A DNA stretch of 64,000 nucleotides from CAZVON01 sp964628435 (GCA_964628435.1 CAZVON010000002.1:9484-73483); one strand, 5' to 3'; shown: positions 44,975 to 54,408, numbered from the stretch's first letter. Numbers and translations: made by a program. Notes: generated by a model not told the origin, from the sequence alone.

Positions 44975-45928
44975 ATGGATCCAACTACCACCCAAAAATT
45001 ACGTGACTTCATTACCACAAGTCAATCGATTGGCATTGCGGTTGGGAAAAACCCAAGTATTGATGAAATGGGCGCTGCTTTAGCTTTATATTTATCTTTT
45101 ACAACCCTTCAAAAGAAAGTGTCTATTGCTTCTCCCACCGAGGCAATTGTAGAACTTTCTTCTCTTGTTGGAATTGATCGAGTTAGAAACAAACTAGATG
45201 CTTCGGGAGCTGATTTGGTTGTATCGTTTCCTTATCGCGAAAGTGAAGAAGGAGAGTCAGAAATTCAAAAAGTATCATATACGATTGAGAACGGCTATCT
45301 TAATATTGTTGTAAAGGCAGGAAATAATGGCCTTTCATTTTCTGATAAGGACGTGAGATATAGTCGTGGTGGCGGGGGTGCACCTTCTGTTGTATTTATT
45401 ATTGGTACGCCACGACTCTCTGATTTAGGTTCTCTTTTTGATGTAAATGAATTAAAAGACACTAAAATTGTCAATATCGATAACAAAACAGATAATCAAA
45501 ATTTTGGAGATGTAGTATTGGTTTCACCTCGATTTTCATCGGTTTGCGAGCAAGTTGCCAGTATAATCAAAGCTCTTGACTTACCGCTAGATGTTGATAT
45601 AGCCCAAAATCTTTTATCTGGTATTAGTCATGCGACCTCTAACTTTCAGAAATCAAATACCAGTTACATGGCATTTGAAATGGCTGCTTTTCTTATGCAA
45701 AAAGGCGCGCGTCGAGGGAGGCCATCACGTGGAGACTATCGTCCCTCCCAACGGCAACAAGAAGAATCAGGCGTTAATCCTTTTCTCCCTCCTTCAGCAC
45801 CTACGCCTCGGTCAAATCAACAACAAGCACAAGCAACAGGAAATCAGCAGCAGAAACAACGAGATGAGAAAAACCCTCCAGCAGATTGGCTCATGCCAAA
45901 AGTATATAAAGGGTCAACTACGTTGTAA
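44975..45928 (+). CDS. catalytically degenerate DHH/NrnA-like protein
   Basis: A 317-residue protein with the fold pattern of DHH phosphoesterases (NrnA type) but without the catalytic residues. The PDPDxxGS motif reads PSIDEMGA (about 28), the DHH motif reads IDNK (about 166), and the later GDTG motif reads SHAT (about 219). The last 90 residues are Gln/Pro/Arg-rich and disordered. The position between infB and rpsO is where nrnA sits in Firmicutes. It may have become a binding or structural protein; the role is unknown. Confidence 0.7.
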   Translation: MDPTTTQKLRDFITTSQSIGIAVGKNPSIDEMGAALALYLSFTTLQKKVSIASPTEAIVELSSLVGIDRVRNKLDASGADLVVSFPYRESEEGESEIQKVSYTIENGYLNIVVKAGNNGLSFSDKDVRYSRGGGGAPSVVFIIGTPRLSDLGSLFDVNELKDTKIVNIDNKTDNQNFGDVVLVSPRFSSVCEQVASIIKALDLPLDVDIAQNLLSGISHATSNFQKSNTSYMAFEMAAFLMQKGARRGRPSRGDYRPSQRQQEESGVNPFLPPSAPTPRSNQQQAQATGNQQQKQRDEKNPPADWLMPKVYKGSTTL

Positions 45929-45959
45929 GGTGATAGAAGATAGTGTTGAATACAGGATC

Positions 45960-45988
45960 TTGAGACTACAGGGAAAAGCTGCTATAAT
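45960..45988 (+). promoter_or_regulatory. promoter of rpsO
   Basis: TTGAGA (45960-45965), 17 bp, perfect TATAAT (45983-45988). The -10 ends 7 nt before the ATG at 45996. The mRNA should be leaderless. Confidence 0.75.
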
Positions 45989-45995
45989 GTAATGT

Positions 45996-46265
45996 ATGCC
46001 GTTAAGTCCAACTGATAAGCAAAGTATAATTCAACAATTTCAAACAGGCAGTGGAGATACTGGCAGTCCAGAAGTCCAAGTAGCTCTTCTTACAAAGCGA
46101 ATCGATCGATTAACAGAACACCTTAAAAGTCATAGTCATGACATGAGAAGTAGAAGAGGATTATTATCCATGATTGCGAAACGAAGAAGGTTGATTAACT
46201 TCTTAGCAAAGACTGATAAGGCACGGGCCTCATCACTGATGAAAAAAATAGAAATAAAGCATTAA
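45996..46265 (+). CDS. rpsO: 30S ribosomal protein S15
   Basis: An 89-residue protein of normal length. It shows the S15 signatures GDTGSPEVQVALLTKRI and LKSHSHDMRSRRGLL, plus the C-terminal four-helix pattern. It binds 16S rRNA. It precedes pnp with a 28 bp gap, the ancient rpsO-pnp order. The usual rbfA, truB and ribF genes between infB and rpsO are missing here. Confidence 0.96.
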   Translation: MPLSPTDKQSIIQQFQTGSGDTGSPEVQVALLTKRIDRLTEHLKSHSHDMRSRRGLLSMIAKRRRLINFLAKTDKARASSLMKKIEIKH

Positions 46266-46293
46266 TGACTACATCAGAAAGTGCCCCATTATT

Positions 46294-48564
46294 ATGAACA
46301 AAAAAACATACTCATTTGACCTTGCGGGAACACCTCTTACACTAGAAATTGGTAGACTCGCACAGCAAGCCACCTCATCTGTTCTTGCTCGTTTGGGAGA
46401 CACTATGGTTTTAATCACCGTAGTTGAAGGTTCTGTAAGGGAAGACTTAGGATATTTTCCACTCAGCGTTGAATATATAGAGCGGTTATACGCTGGAGGA
46501 AGAATAAAAGGAAGTAGATGGGTAAAACGAGAAGGTAGGCCTTCGGATGATGGGATATTGACCGCACGGCTTATTGATCGATCAATTCGACCTCTTTTCC
46601 CAAAAGAATATAAAAACGAAGTGCAGATTGTAGTGACGCAACTATCTGTTGATGGAGAAAACGAGCCGGATATTCTTTCTGTTATTGGTGTTTCTGTAGC
46701 GCTTGCAATTTCTCAAATTCCTTGGAACGGCCCAATTGGTGCTGTGCGTATGGGCTTAGTTGAAGACAAAGTAACAGGAGCTTTTGAGTTTTTAATAAAT
46801 CCTGGTAGTCAAGATACTGAATTTTCCAAATTAGATCTTATTCTTTCTCAAACATCGGAAAAAACCGTCATGATGGAAGCAGGTGCGTTACAAGTTCCGG
46901 AAGAAGTTGTACTTGAAGCAATAAAAAAAGGACATGTCGTAACCAAAGAAGTTATTTCTTTTATTCAAAAAATAGTTCAAGAAATTGGAGAGAAAAAAAC
47001 AGAAGTACGTTTTGATTCAACATTTAAAGAAATTGTTACTCAAATAGAAAAGTCATACAAGAGCGAATTAATTCCTCTTATTAAGGCGCGGGCAACCAAA
47101 GAAAATTTGGGAGAAGATACAGAAACGCTGATTGATCGGATCTTTGACGATCTCAAAATGCAAGATCCAGAAAAAGAATTTGATAAAAAGTTCGTGTCTA
47201 AAGCTTTTGAATATGTATTGTTTAAACTTATTAAAGAACAGATTCTCAAAAAGCAAGAGCGTCCAGATGGACGAAAAATCGATGAGATCAGACCACTGGC
47301 TCTGGAAGTTTCAGTACTCCCTCGTACGCACGGTTCTGCATTGTTTCAAAGAGGTAGCACTCAGTCACTAACTGTAGTAACCTTGGGTTCTCCTCGTCTT
47401 GAACAATTGATTGAGTCTGCAGAAGGCGAGGAATCAAAACGATATATTCATCACTATTCTATGCCACCGTATTCAGTCGGTGAAACAGGAAGAATCGGAG
47501 TGCCTAGCAGAAGAGAAATAGGTCATGGAGCTTTAGCAGAACGAGCTATTCTTGGCGTTATTCCTTCCAGAGAAAAGTTTCCTTATACCATTCGAGTTGT
47601 CTCTGAAATTCTTTCCTCAAATGGGTCAACATCAATGGCTGCAACTTGTGGATCAACGCTGGCTTTAATGGATGCGGGGGTTCCTATTGTAAAACCAGTT
47701 GCAGGAATTGCCATGGGACTCATGAGTAGTGAAGAAAAATACGTTATTTTAACCGATATTATCGGACTTGAAGATTTTTCTGGAGATATGGATTTTAAAG
47801 TCGCAGGGACTGAAGATGGTGTGACTGCCATCCAACTTGATGTCAAGATTCCAGGACTCACGACAGATCAAATAAAAGAAACATTTGAAGGCGCAAAGAA
47901 AGCTCGATTATTTATTTTGGAAAAAATGCATCAAACAATTGGGTTTTCTCGCACTCAAGTATCAGAATATGCGCCAAAAATAGAAGTTGTACGCATCGCA
48001 GTTGATAAAATCGGAGAAGTTATTGGTCCAGGAGGACGTATAATACGATCTATTATTGCAGAAACTGGCGCATCTGTTGATGTGGAAGACGATGGAACAA
48101 TAACTATTTCTGGGATATCTGAAGAGTCTGTGCAAAAAGCAGTTGACAAGGTCACTGGGCTTACTCGAGAAGTTAGTGTCGGAGAAGAATTCGAAGGACC
48201 AGTAAAACGTATTTTGCCATTTGGAGCATTTGTAGAGATATTGCCAGGTAAAGAAGGGATGGTACATGTATCTCAAATGGCATCTGAATTTGTGAAAAAT
48301 CCTTCAGATGTGGTGCAGATTGGGCAAACAGTCAAAGTTCGAGTATTAGAGGTTGATGAACAAGGAAGAATTAACTTATCGATGTTATTTGGATCTGAGG
48401 CTCAAGAAAAAAATCGCATGGCAGAGCGTAGTGGAAATGATCGAGGAATCAGGAATGAACACCCGTTAGCCTTACAGTTTAAGCGAGAACGAGCACATGC
48501 AATGAGAAGAAGCGGTAGTGGTCCTCGGTTTCGTAGCAAAGGTCCTCGAAAAGCCCACTATTAA
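46294..48564 (+). CDS. pnp: polyribonucleotide nucleotidyltransferase (PNPase)
   Basis: A 756-residue exoribonuclease. Two RNase PH domains (about 10-220 and 320-550) flank an alpha-helical linker, with FFRR-like RPLFPK in the first and the GSTSMAATCGSTLALMDAG active segment in the second. A KH domain (IGEVIGPGGRIIRS near 570) and an S1 domain follow, then a short Arg-rich tail. It degrades mRNA 3' to 5' using phosphate. The KH and S1 domains are intact. Confidence 0.97.
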   Translation: MNKKTYSFDLAGTPLTLEIGRLAQQATSSVLARLGDTMVLITVVEGSVREDLGYFPLSVEYIERLYAGGRIKGSRWVKREGRPSDDGILTARLIDRSIRPLFPKEYKNEVQIVVTQLSVDGENEPDILSVIGVSVALAISQIPWNGPIGAVRMGLVEDKVTGAFEFLINPGSQDTEFSKLDLILSQTSEKTVMMEAGALQVPEEVVLEAIKKGHVVTKEVISFIQKIVQEIGEKKTEVRFDSTFKEIVTQIEKSYKSELIPLIKARATKENLGEDTETLIDRIFDDLKMQDPEKEFDKKFVSKAFEYVLFKLIKEQILKKQERPDGRKIDEIRPLALEVSVLPRTHGSALFQRGSTQSLTVVTLGSPRLEQLIESAEGEESKRYIHHYSMPPYSVGETGRIGVPSRREIGHGALAERAILGVIPSREKFPYTIRVVSEILSSNGSTSMAATCGSTLALMDAGVPIVKPVAGIAMGLMSSEEKYVILTDIIGLEDFSGDMDFKVAGTEDGVTAIQLDVKIPGLTTDQIKETFEGAKKARLFILEKMHQTIGFSRTQVSEYAPKIEVVRIAVDKIGEVIGPGGRIIRSIIAETGASVDVEDDGTITISGISEESVQKAVDKVTGLTREVSVGEEFEGPVKRILPFGAFVEILPGKEGMVHVSQMASEFVKNPSDVVQIGQTVKVRVLEVDEQGRINLSMLFGSEAQEKNRMAERSGNDRGIRNEHPLALQFKRERAHAMRRSGSGPRFRSKGPRKAHY

Positions 48565-48649
48565 ACTATAGAAGGAATTGTAAAGATCAAAAGGAGAAAT
48601 ATAAATAATTCCTCGTAATTTGTGTAGTTTTTTAGTATCATAAGATTAT

Positions 48650-49783
48650 ATGGATCCATTAAGTCCTCAGATGACAAGTGATAATACGATTGTGAATAGT
48701 CAAGCAACTGCCAAACAAACCCAAACAGGAGCAAGCGATCAGTTGCGTGCATTGGGAGAAAAAATTGAGAAAGCGGATATTCCTCAAGATCTTCGGCAAA
48801 ACCTCATTGAGAGACTCCAGCGATTAGCTCTTCTTCGAGCGTCTGCAGGGTTTATGAACGCCAACTATATTTTAGAATACGAAAATACCTGCGCGTATGT
48901 AAAATGGGTTACCAGTTTACCATGGAATAAAACGAGTACAGATAGCCTAGATATCCAAAAAGCACAAAGTATTCTTGATAAAAATCATCATGGTTTGGTA
49001 GGTGTTAAAAACAGAATAATTGAATACCTGGCATCGCTTATTTTGAATATGAAAAATAGTACGGACCATATTATACGCGCACCAATTCTCTGTTTGGTTG
49101 GGCTTGCTGGTACTGGTAAAACAACACTTGCTCTTTCTATGGCGCAAGCTCTGGGTAGAAATTTTGAACGGATTCCTTTTGGTGGCATGGGTGATTCACG
49201 GGTATTGCGCGGTCAATCTCGAGCATTTCCTGATGCAGAACCAGGACACATTGTAAAAAAACTGGTTCATGCAAAAACCAATAATTGTGTCATTTTACTC
49301 GACGAATTAGATAGAGTTGCAGACTCAGCGCGTGCAGATATTATGGGAGTATTGGTTGAGTTACTTGATCCTGAGCAAAACATCGCCTTTACCGATCACT
49401 ATATTGATTATCCGTTTGATCTCTCAAAAGTATTATTTGTAGCAACGGCAAATAACACAACGAATATTTCAACAGCTGTGCTCGATCGCTTAGAAATAAT
49501 TCAAATGCCATCATATTCTGATGAAGAAAAAATAGTTATTGCTAAAGATCATTTGTTTCCGAAAATTCAAATTCAAACTGGTCTTTCTCAAAATCAACTG
49601 GTTATCGATGATAGCGTTTGGCCCCAGGTGATTAGGCCATTAGGGTTTGATTCTGGCATTCGTAGCCTTGATCGAACTATTCAAGGAGTTTGTCGCAAAG
49701 TTGCCCGACTTATTGTTGAAGGAAAGACTCAATCAGTACACATAACAGCACAAAATATAAAAGAATTTTTGCCCAGTTTTTAA
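48650..49783 (+). CDS. Lon-like AAA+ protein without protease domain
   Basis: A 377-residue protein matching the Lon ATPase core: the linker segment with SLPWNK and HHGLVGVKNRIIEYLA, Walker A GLAGTGKTT near residue 150, Walker B ILLDELDR near 217, and the Lon sensor region DRLEIIQMPSYSDEEK. The N-terminal substrate domain is reduced to about 70 residues, and the C-terminal Ser-Lys peptidase domain is entirely absent. The stop at 49781-49783 is followed after 15 bp by RNase J, so it is not a local frameshift of a longer gene. It would unfold or remodel without cleaving. Confidence 0.85.
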   Translation: MDPLSPQMTSDNTIVNSQATAKQTQTGASDQLRALGEKIEKADIPQDLRQNLIERLQRLALLRASAGFMNANYILEYENTCAYVKWVTSLPWNKTSTDSLDIQKAQSILDKNHHGLVGVKNRIIEYLASLILNMKNSTDHIIRAPILCLVGLAGTGKTTLALSMAQALGRNFERIPFGGMGDSRVLRGQSRAFPDAEPGHIVKKLVHAKTNNCVILLDELDRVADSARADIMGVLVELLDPEQNIAFTDHYIDYPFDLSKVLFVATANNTTNISTAVLDRLEIIQMPSYSDEEKIVIAKDHLFPKIQIQTGLSQNQLVIDDSVWPQVIRPLGFDSGIRSLDRTIQGVCRKVARLIVEGKTQSVHITAQNIKEFLPSF

Positions 49784-49798
49784 GATGAACATTCATGT

Positions 49799-51472
49799 AT
49801 GAATGAACAAGTTTCAATAATGCCACTAGGTGGAATTGGTGACGTTACCAAGAATATGTATCTCTATATCTATAAAGATCAGGTACTTATTGTGGATTGT
49901 GGCATCGGATTTGCTGACGAAACAATGCTTGGGGTGGACTTATTGCTTCCTGATATTTCGTACCTGGTGAGCGCAAAAAAAAAGATTGTAGGTATGACGT
50001 TAACTCATGGACATGAAGATCACATCGGTGCGCTTCCTTTTATACTTCCCCAACTTGCTGGAAATGGAGTTGACATGTCGTTTCCTATTTATGGGACACC
50101 TCTTACCGCTGCCCTGGCGAATGAAAAATTACAAGAATATAAAGTTCCCTATAAAGTACAAACGGTAACATTTGAGAACAACAAAAAAACAATGGGTAGT
50201 TTTACCGCTTCGTTTATCCGCGTAACGCATTCAGTGCCAGATAGTTCTCATATATTTATTCAAACTCCGATTGGAAATTTTTACCATGGGAGTGATTTTA
50301 AATTTGATTTAACCCCTGTTGATGGAAAAAAAACTGATTTTATGCAAATCGGAAGAGCGGCAAACAGCGGTATTTTATGCTTATTATCTGATTGTTTGGG
50401 ATCAGAGCGAGCAGGACATACAGTTTCTGAGGAAGTACTCTCAGAGAATTTTGAAGATGAAGTACGAAAATGTAGGGGGAAATTTATTGTTACAACCTAT
50501 TCGTCCAATATTTCAAGGCTTAATCAAGCAATTTCAATCGGAGAAAAATTCAATCGGAAAGTGTGTTTTGTTGGAAAATCTTTGATAAAAGCAAAGGATG
50601 TTGCTCGAAAACTTGGGTATATGAAATTACGACAGGGAATAGAAATTGAGGTTGATGAGGTGAAAAAATATCCTGAAAATAATATTTTACTGTTAGTTGC
50701 CGGAAGTCAAGGTCAGGAAAACTCAGCTCTTTCTCGCATTGCAAACGACGAGCATACAGAAATAAGTATATCTGAAAAAGATGTTGTTATTTTTTCTGCT
50801 GATCCGATTCCTGGCAATGAAATATCGGTCAATTCACTTATTGATACTATTGCCAAAAAAGGTGCGCGAGTAGTGTATTCAGACATCGCTGATGATTTCC
50901 ATGTATCAGGACACGGTTCAGCGTTAGATTTGATGATGCTTGTGTCATTCACCAATCCCAAATTCTTAATGCCTATCAGTGGTACGTATCGGCACATGAT
51001 TGCTTATAAAAACTTAGCAGAAAAATTAGGTTACTTGAGTAACCGAGTGGTTTTATCAGAAGATGGTCAAGAAATTATCTTTACCAGAGAAAAAACACAA
51101 AAAGGAGTAAAGACGGATATTCGCAATGTATACGTTGATCAGATAACTGGGGAAGAGGTAGAGGGATTTGTTTTAAGAGACAGGCAACAACTTTCTGAAG
51201 GAGGAATTCTTATTGTTTTGTCAGAAGTAAATGCTGCAACAGGACAGTTAGTGGGGAATCCAGAAATTATTAGTCGTGGTTTTACTGAGTATGACAATAA
51301 AAAATTTAGCAAAGATTTAGTTTTGGAAATTAAAAGAACATTGGAGCAAAGAAAAGGACGAGTTACAAATTGGATTCATATCAGAAAACAAATAGGAGTA
51401 GTTGCAGAACGATTTATTTTTAAAAAATTACGTTGTCGTCCCCTTGTACTTCCTGTAGTAATTGAAGTTTAG
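49799..51472 (+). CDS. rnj: ribonuclease J
   Basis: A 557-residue metallo-beta-lactamase/beta-CASP ribonuclease. The metal motif is THGHEDHIG near residue 73, with FHVSGHGS as beta-CASP motif near 364 and the C-terminal domain present. It is a 5'-3' exonuclease and endonuclease for RNA turnover, fitting the adjacent PNPase. The order RNase J-FtsK-RodZ-like matches rnjB-spoIIIE-ymfM of Bacillus. Confidence 0.94.
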   Translation: MNEQVSIMPLGGIGDVTKNMYLYIYKDQVLIVDCGIGFADETMLGVDLLLPDISYLVSAKKKIVGMTLTHGHEDHIGALPFILPQLAGNGVDMSFPIYGTPLTAALANEKLQEYKVPYKVQTVTFENNKKTMGSFTASFIRVTHSVPDSSHIFIQTPIGNFYHGSDFKFDLTPVDGKKTDFMQIGRAANSGILCLLSDCLGSERAGHTVSEEVLSENFEDEVRKCRGKFIVTTYSSNISRLNQAISIGEKFNRKVCFVGKSLIKAKDVARKLGYMKLRQGIEIEVDEVKKYPENNILLLVAGSQGQENSALSRIANDEHTEISISEKDVVIFSADPIPGNEISVNSLIDTIAKKGARVVYSDIADDFHVSGHGSALDLMMLVSFTNPKFLMPISGTYRHMIAYKNLAEKLGYLSNRVVLSEDGQEIIFTREKTQKGVKTDIRNVYVDQITGEEVEGFVLRDRQQLSEGGILIVLSEVNAATGQLVGNPEIISRGFTEYDNKKFSKDLVLEIKRTLEQRKGRVTNWIHIRKQIGVVAERFIFKKLRCRPLVLPVVIEV

Positions 51473-51482
51473 TCTTGTGCTC

Positions 51483-51511
51483 TTGTAGTTGATTGGATAA
51501 GTTATTATAAT
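51483..51511 (+). promoter_or_regulatory. promoter of ftsK
   Basis: TTGTAG (51483-51488), 17 bp, perfect TATAAT (51506-51511). The -10 ends 7 nt before the ATG at 51519, so the GTG at 51513 cannot be a start on this transcript. Confidence 0.72.
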
Positions 51512-51518
51512 AGTGAGT

Positions 51519-53630
51519 ATGCCCAAACGTCGGATTTACCGCAAAAAGCCATTTAAATTAAAATTGCGCAGCAAAACAATCTATACACTTTTTTCTCTTG
51601 GTCTTCTGGCATCAGGACTCCTGTTGTTACTTTCTTTTACCCAAAGTGGAGACAATTTTATTGTGGTTAACGCGTTGCTTATGCAGTACTTTGGATGGAC
51701 GTCAGTGTTATTTCCGTTCGTGTTGATTTTATTTGGGTTTTTATTCTTACAGCTTCGATTTTTTCTGTCTCGTCTGAATGTTGCCATTGGATATGTTCTT
51801 TTTTTTGTTTCTCTGAATGGTCTTACTCAGGGAGGAGAGATAGGAGCCGTGTTATTCAGCGCTCTTTCTGAAATGTTGTCTTCAGTTGGTGCTTCTGTTG
51901 TTTTTTTAGCAGGGATTGTAGTTGGGATTATCGTATTGTTTGACACGTCGCTTGATGAAATTATCGGCGCTTTAGTTTTTGCTGGAGAAAATATTTGGCG
52001 CTTTTTCCCTAAAAACCTATTGTCCGTTTTTAAAAGTAAAAAACCATTGGTGCTTCATAACAAACAAATTGCAATCAAAGGAGGCCAGCAAAAAGATATT
52101 CCAAATCTTGCCATTAACCAAACAACTTCAACAATTATAAGAAAAGATCCAGTAATTATCTCTGAAAAACTGGTAAGTAATCCATTAGCAATCAATGGAA
52201 TATGGGAATATCCCCCACTCAATCTTTTGTCAGATTCTCCAGGACAAAAAGCAGATCGGGGCGATATAAAACGCATTGCAACAGTGATTGAAAAAACCCT
52301 TGAGAGTTTCGGCATTGAGGCCCGTGTTGTTGAAGTAAACCTGGGTCCAGCGGTAACGCAATACGCACTTGAGATAGCTCTTGGTACAAAAGTCTCAAAA
52401 ATCGTTTCACTCTCAAATGATTTAGCTCTCGCAACAGAAGCTCCAACTGGACAAATTCGTATTGAAGCACCGATTCCTGGGAGAAGTCTTGTGGGTATAG
52501 AAATTCCCAATCGCTCATTAGAAATAGTAACGCTTAAAACCATGTTGTCTTCGTCTGTCACACAAAAGAGTCGTTCAAAATTAACTGTTTCATTAGGTCT
52601 TGATGTATCAGGGAATCCAATGGTTGCGGATATTGCCAAAATGCCTCATGTGCTCATCGCCGGAACAACAGGATCAGGAAAGTCAGTACTGATTAACGCA
52701 TTTATTTCTTCATTATTATTTAGATCATCTCCTCAAGAAGTAAAGCTTATTCTTATCGATCCAAAACGAGTTGAGTTTACAGCGTATAATGGCATTCCAC
52801 ATTTATTGACACCAGTTATTGTTGAAGTAGAGAAAATTCTCTCTGCTCTTAAATGGGCAATGAGTGAAATGGACAGACGATACAAAATTTTTGCAGAACG
52901 AGGAGTAAGGAATATTGATTCTTATAACGAGCTTTCTGGGTTTCAAGCTCTTCCTTATATTGTTATTGTTATTGATGAGCTTGCAGATTTAATGATGTTT
53001 GCTCCTGTTGAAGTTGAAGATGCCATTGCTAGGCTTGCGCAGATGGCCCGTGCCACTGGTATCCATTTAGTAATTGCTACCGAAAGACCGTCAGTAAACA
53101 TTATTACTGGTCTTATTAAAGCAAATATTCCAGCCCGCATTGCATTTAATGTTTCTTCGATGGTTGACTCACGAGTTATTATTGATACTCCTGGTGCAGA
53201 AAAATTGCTTGGGCGAGGAGATATGTTATATATTCCTCCTGATCAAGCGAAACCAACTCGTATACAAGGCGCGTATGTATCTGAAAAAGAGGTGAAGAAG
53301 CTAGTGGAATTTCTAAAAGAAAAAGTTCCTCACGTAGAATATACAGAAGAAATCACAAACCAACAGGTGATATTAAAACGAGGGACTGCGTCAACAGGAA
53401 TAGATGGTAATGACCCTTTTTTCCCAGAAGCTATTCGGATTGTCTGTCAACACGACCGGGCATCTGCATCGCCGCGTCAACGAAGTCTCTCCATGGGTTA
53501 TGCTCGTTCAGCACGGATATTAGATCAACTTGAATCAGTTGGCATTGTTGGGCCAGGCGAAGGATCTAAGCCCAGAGATGTCCTGGTACGAAATGCTGAA
53601 GAGTTTTTAAATAATCTACAAACTCAATAA
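51519..53630 (+). CDS. ftsK: DNA translocase FtsK/SpoIIIE
   Basis: A 703-residue protein: four membrane helices in the first 150 residues, a linker, then the motor domain with Walker A GTTGSGKSVLI (about 385) and Walker B YIVIVIDELADLM (about 480). The C-terminal gamma winged-helix domain is at about 630-700 (ASASPRQRSLSMGYARSARILDQLE). It pumps chromosomal DNA at division. Start ATG 51519 is fixed by the promoter. Confidence 0.96.
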   Translation: MPKRRIYRKKPFKLKLRSKTIYTLFSLGLLASGLLLLLSFTQSGDNFIVVNALLMQYFGWTSVLFPFVLILFGFLFLQLRFFLSRLNVAIGYVLFFVSLNGLTQGGEIGAVLFSALSEMLSSVGASVVFLAGIVVGIIVLFDTSLDEIIGALVFAGENIWRFFPKNLLSVFKSKKPLVLHNKQIAIKGGQQKDIPNLAINQTTSTIIRKDPVIISEKLVSNPLAINGIWEYPPLNLLSDSPGQKADRGDIKRIATVIEKTLESFGIEARVVEVNLGPAVTQYALEIALGTKVSKIVSLSNDLALATEAPTGQIRIEAPIPGRSLVGIEIPNRSLEIVTLKTMLSSSVTQKSRSKLTVSLGLDVSGNPMVADIAKMPHVLIAGTTGSGKSVLINAFISSLLFRSSPQEVKLILIDPKRVEFTAYNGIPHLLTPVIVEVEKILSALKWAMSEMDRRYKIFAERGVRNIDSYNELSGFQALPYIVIVIDELADLMMFAPVEVEDAIARLAQMARATGIHLVIATERPSVNIITGLIKANIPARIAFNVSSMVDSRVIIDTPGAEKLLGRGDMLYIPPDQAKPTRIQGAYVSEKEVKKLVEFLKEKVPHVEYTEEITNQQVILKRGTASTGIDGNDPFFPEAIRIVCQHDRASASPRQRSLSMGYARSARILDQLESVGIVGPGEGSKPRDVLVRNAEEFLNNLQTQ

Positions 53631-53751
53631 TAAGTGAAAAATTAGAAGTCAAAATTCAAAAGTGTCACAGTAGAAGATTATTAATAAATTCTAAGAGTAT
53701 CTACTAGCATAGAGCCTACCTCATTTTTTTGACTTTTGATTTTTCACTTAT
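53630..53751. repeat. 25-bp inverted repeat filling the ftsK-rodZ spacer
   Basis: The left arm (53630-53654, starts ATAAGTGAAAAAT) and right arm (53727-53751, ends ATTTTTCACTTAT) are complementary at 23 of 25 positions. The loop is 72 bp. The left arm begins at the last base of the ftsK stop, and the right arm contains the first two bases of the RodZ-like ATG. In RNA this forms a long hairpin over the start codon. Confidence 0.8.
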
Positions 53752-54373
53752 GATCAGGATTGGTCAAAAATTGCGTGAGGAGCGATTACTACAAGGCTAT
53801 ACACTTGAGGATATTTCGCACGCAACAAAAATTCGTGTATCTTTTTTATCTGCGATAGAAAAAGGAGAATACGCGAGGCTTCCTTCTCGCGCATATATTC
53901 AGGGTTTTGTCAAGAATTACATTCAATTTTTAGGCTTACCGCCCAAGGAATATATTGCATTATTCCGTCGTGAATTTAATGAAAATGAACATATTCAAGT
54001 TCTTCCTCGTGGATTTGCGCAAGAAGTGCCTCTTACAAGGTTTCGTTTTGGACAAGCAGCTATAGTAACAACATTTCTTATTATTTTGCTTGTTGGGTAT
54101 CTCATATTTCAGAATAGGTATTCATTTTTAAATCCTCCGCTTGAGGTAACTATTCCTAAAGAAGGTAACACTGTCTCAGAGGACGTGACTATTCAAGGTA
54201 AAACTGATCCGAACGCAACGGTTGTCATTAACGATATTCCGATTTCTTTGGATAATGAAGGAACCTTTATAAAGCAGATGAGTTTATTTCCAGGGAAAAA
54301 CACCATCCGCGTGGTTTCTCAAAATCGTTTTGGCAAACAGACTGTTATCGAACGGCATATAGAAGTGAAATAG
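53750..54373 (+). CDS. RodZ-like helix-turn-helix membrane protein
   Basis: A 207-residue protein with a helix-turn-helix domain (about 5-70, LREERLLQGYTLEDISHATKI), one membrane helix (about 98-118) and an extracellular Ig-like/Big domain (about 125-207, with GKTDPNATVVIND and GKNTIRVVSQNRFG). This is the RodZ layout with a short periplasmic part. In rod-shaped bacteria RodZ links the MreB cytoskeleton to cell-wall synthesis; no mreB is in the window. The start at ATG 53750 leaves out seven residues encoded in the inverted repeat. Confidence 0.85.
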   Translation: MIRIGQKLREERLLQGYTLEDISHATKIRVSFLSAIEKGEYARLPSRAYIQGFVKNYIQFLGLPPKEYIALFRREFNENEHIQVLPRGFAQEVPLTRFRFGQAAIVTTFLIILLVGYLIFQNRYSFLNPPLEVTIPKEGNTVSEDVTIQGKTDPNATVVINDIPISLDNEGTFIKQMSLFPGKNTIRVVSQNRFGKQTVIERHIEVK

Positions 54374-54402
54374 TTGACAGATTTTTTTAATACTGGTATC
54401 GT
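54374..54402 (+). promoter_or_regulatory. promoter of the 96-residue membrane protein gene
   Basis: Perfect TTGACA (54374-54379), 17 bp, TATCGT (54397-54402), ending 6 nt before the ATG at 54409. The -35 begins directly after the RodZ-like stop. Confidence 0.7.
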
Positions 54403-54408
54403 GTATAT

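Noticed and set aside
48573..48613. AGGAATT / AATTCCT inverted repeat after pnp as a terminator
   Set aside because: The stem is only 7 bp with a 27-nt loop and no clear T-run follows.
48612..48649. Leaderless promoter for the Lon-like gene (TATCAT at 48636-48641)
   Set aside because: The -10 candidate is 8 nt before the ATG, but no -35 is convincing, so it is not listed.
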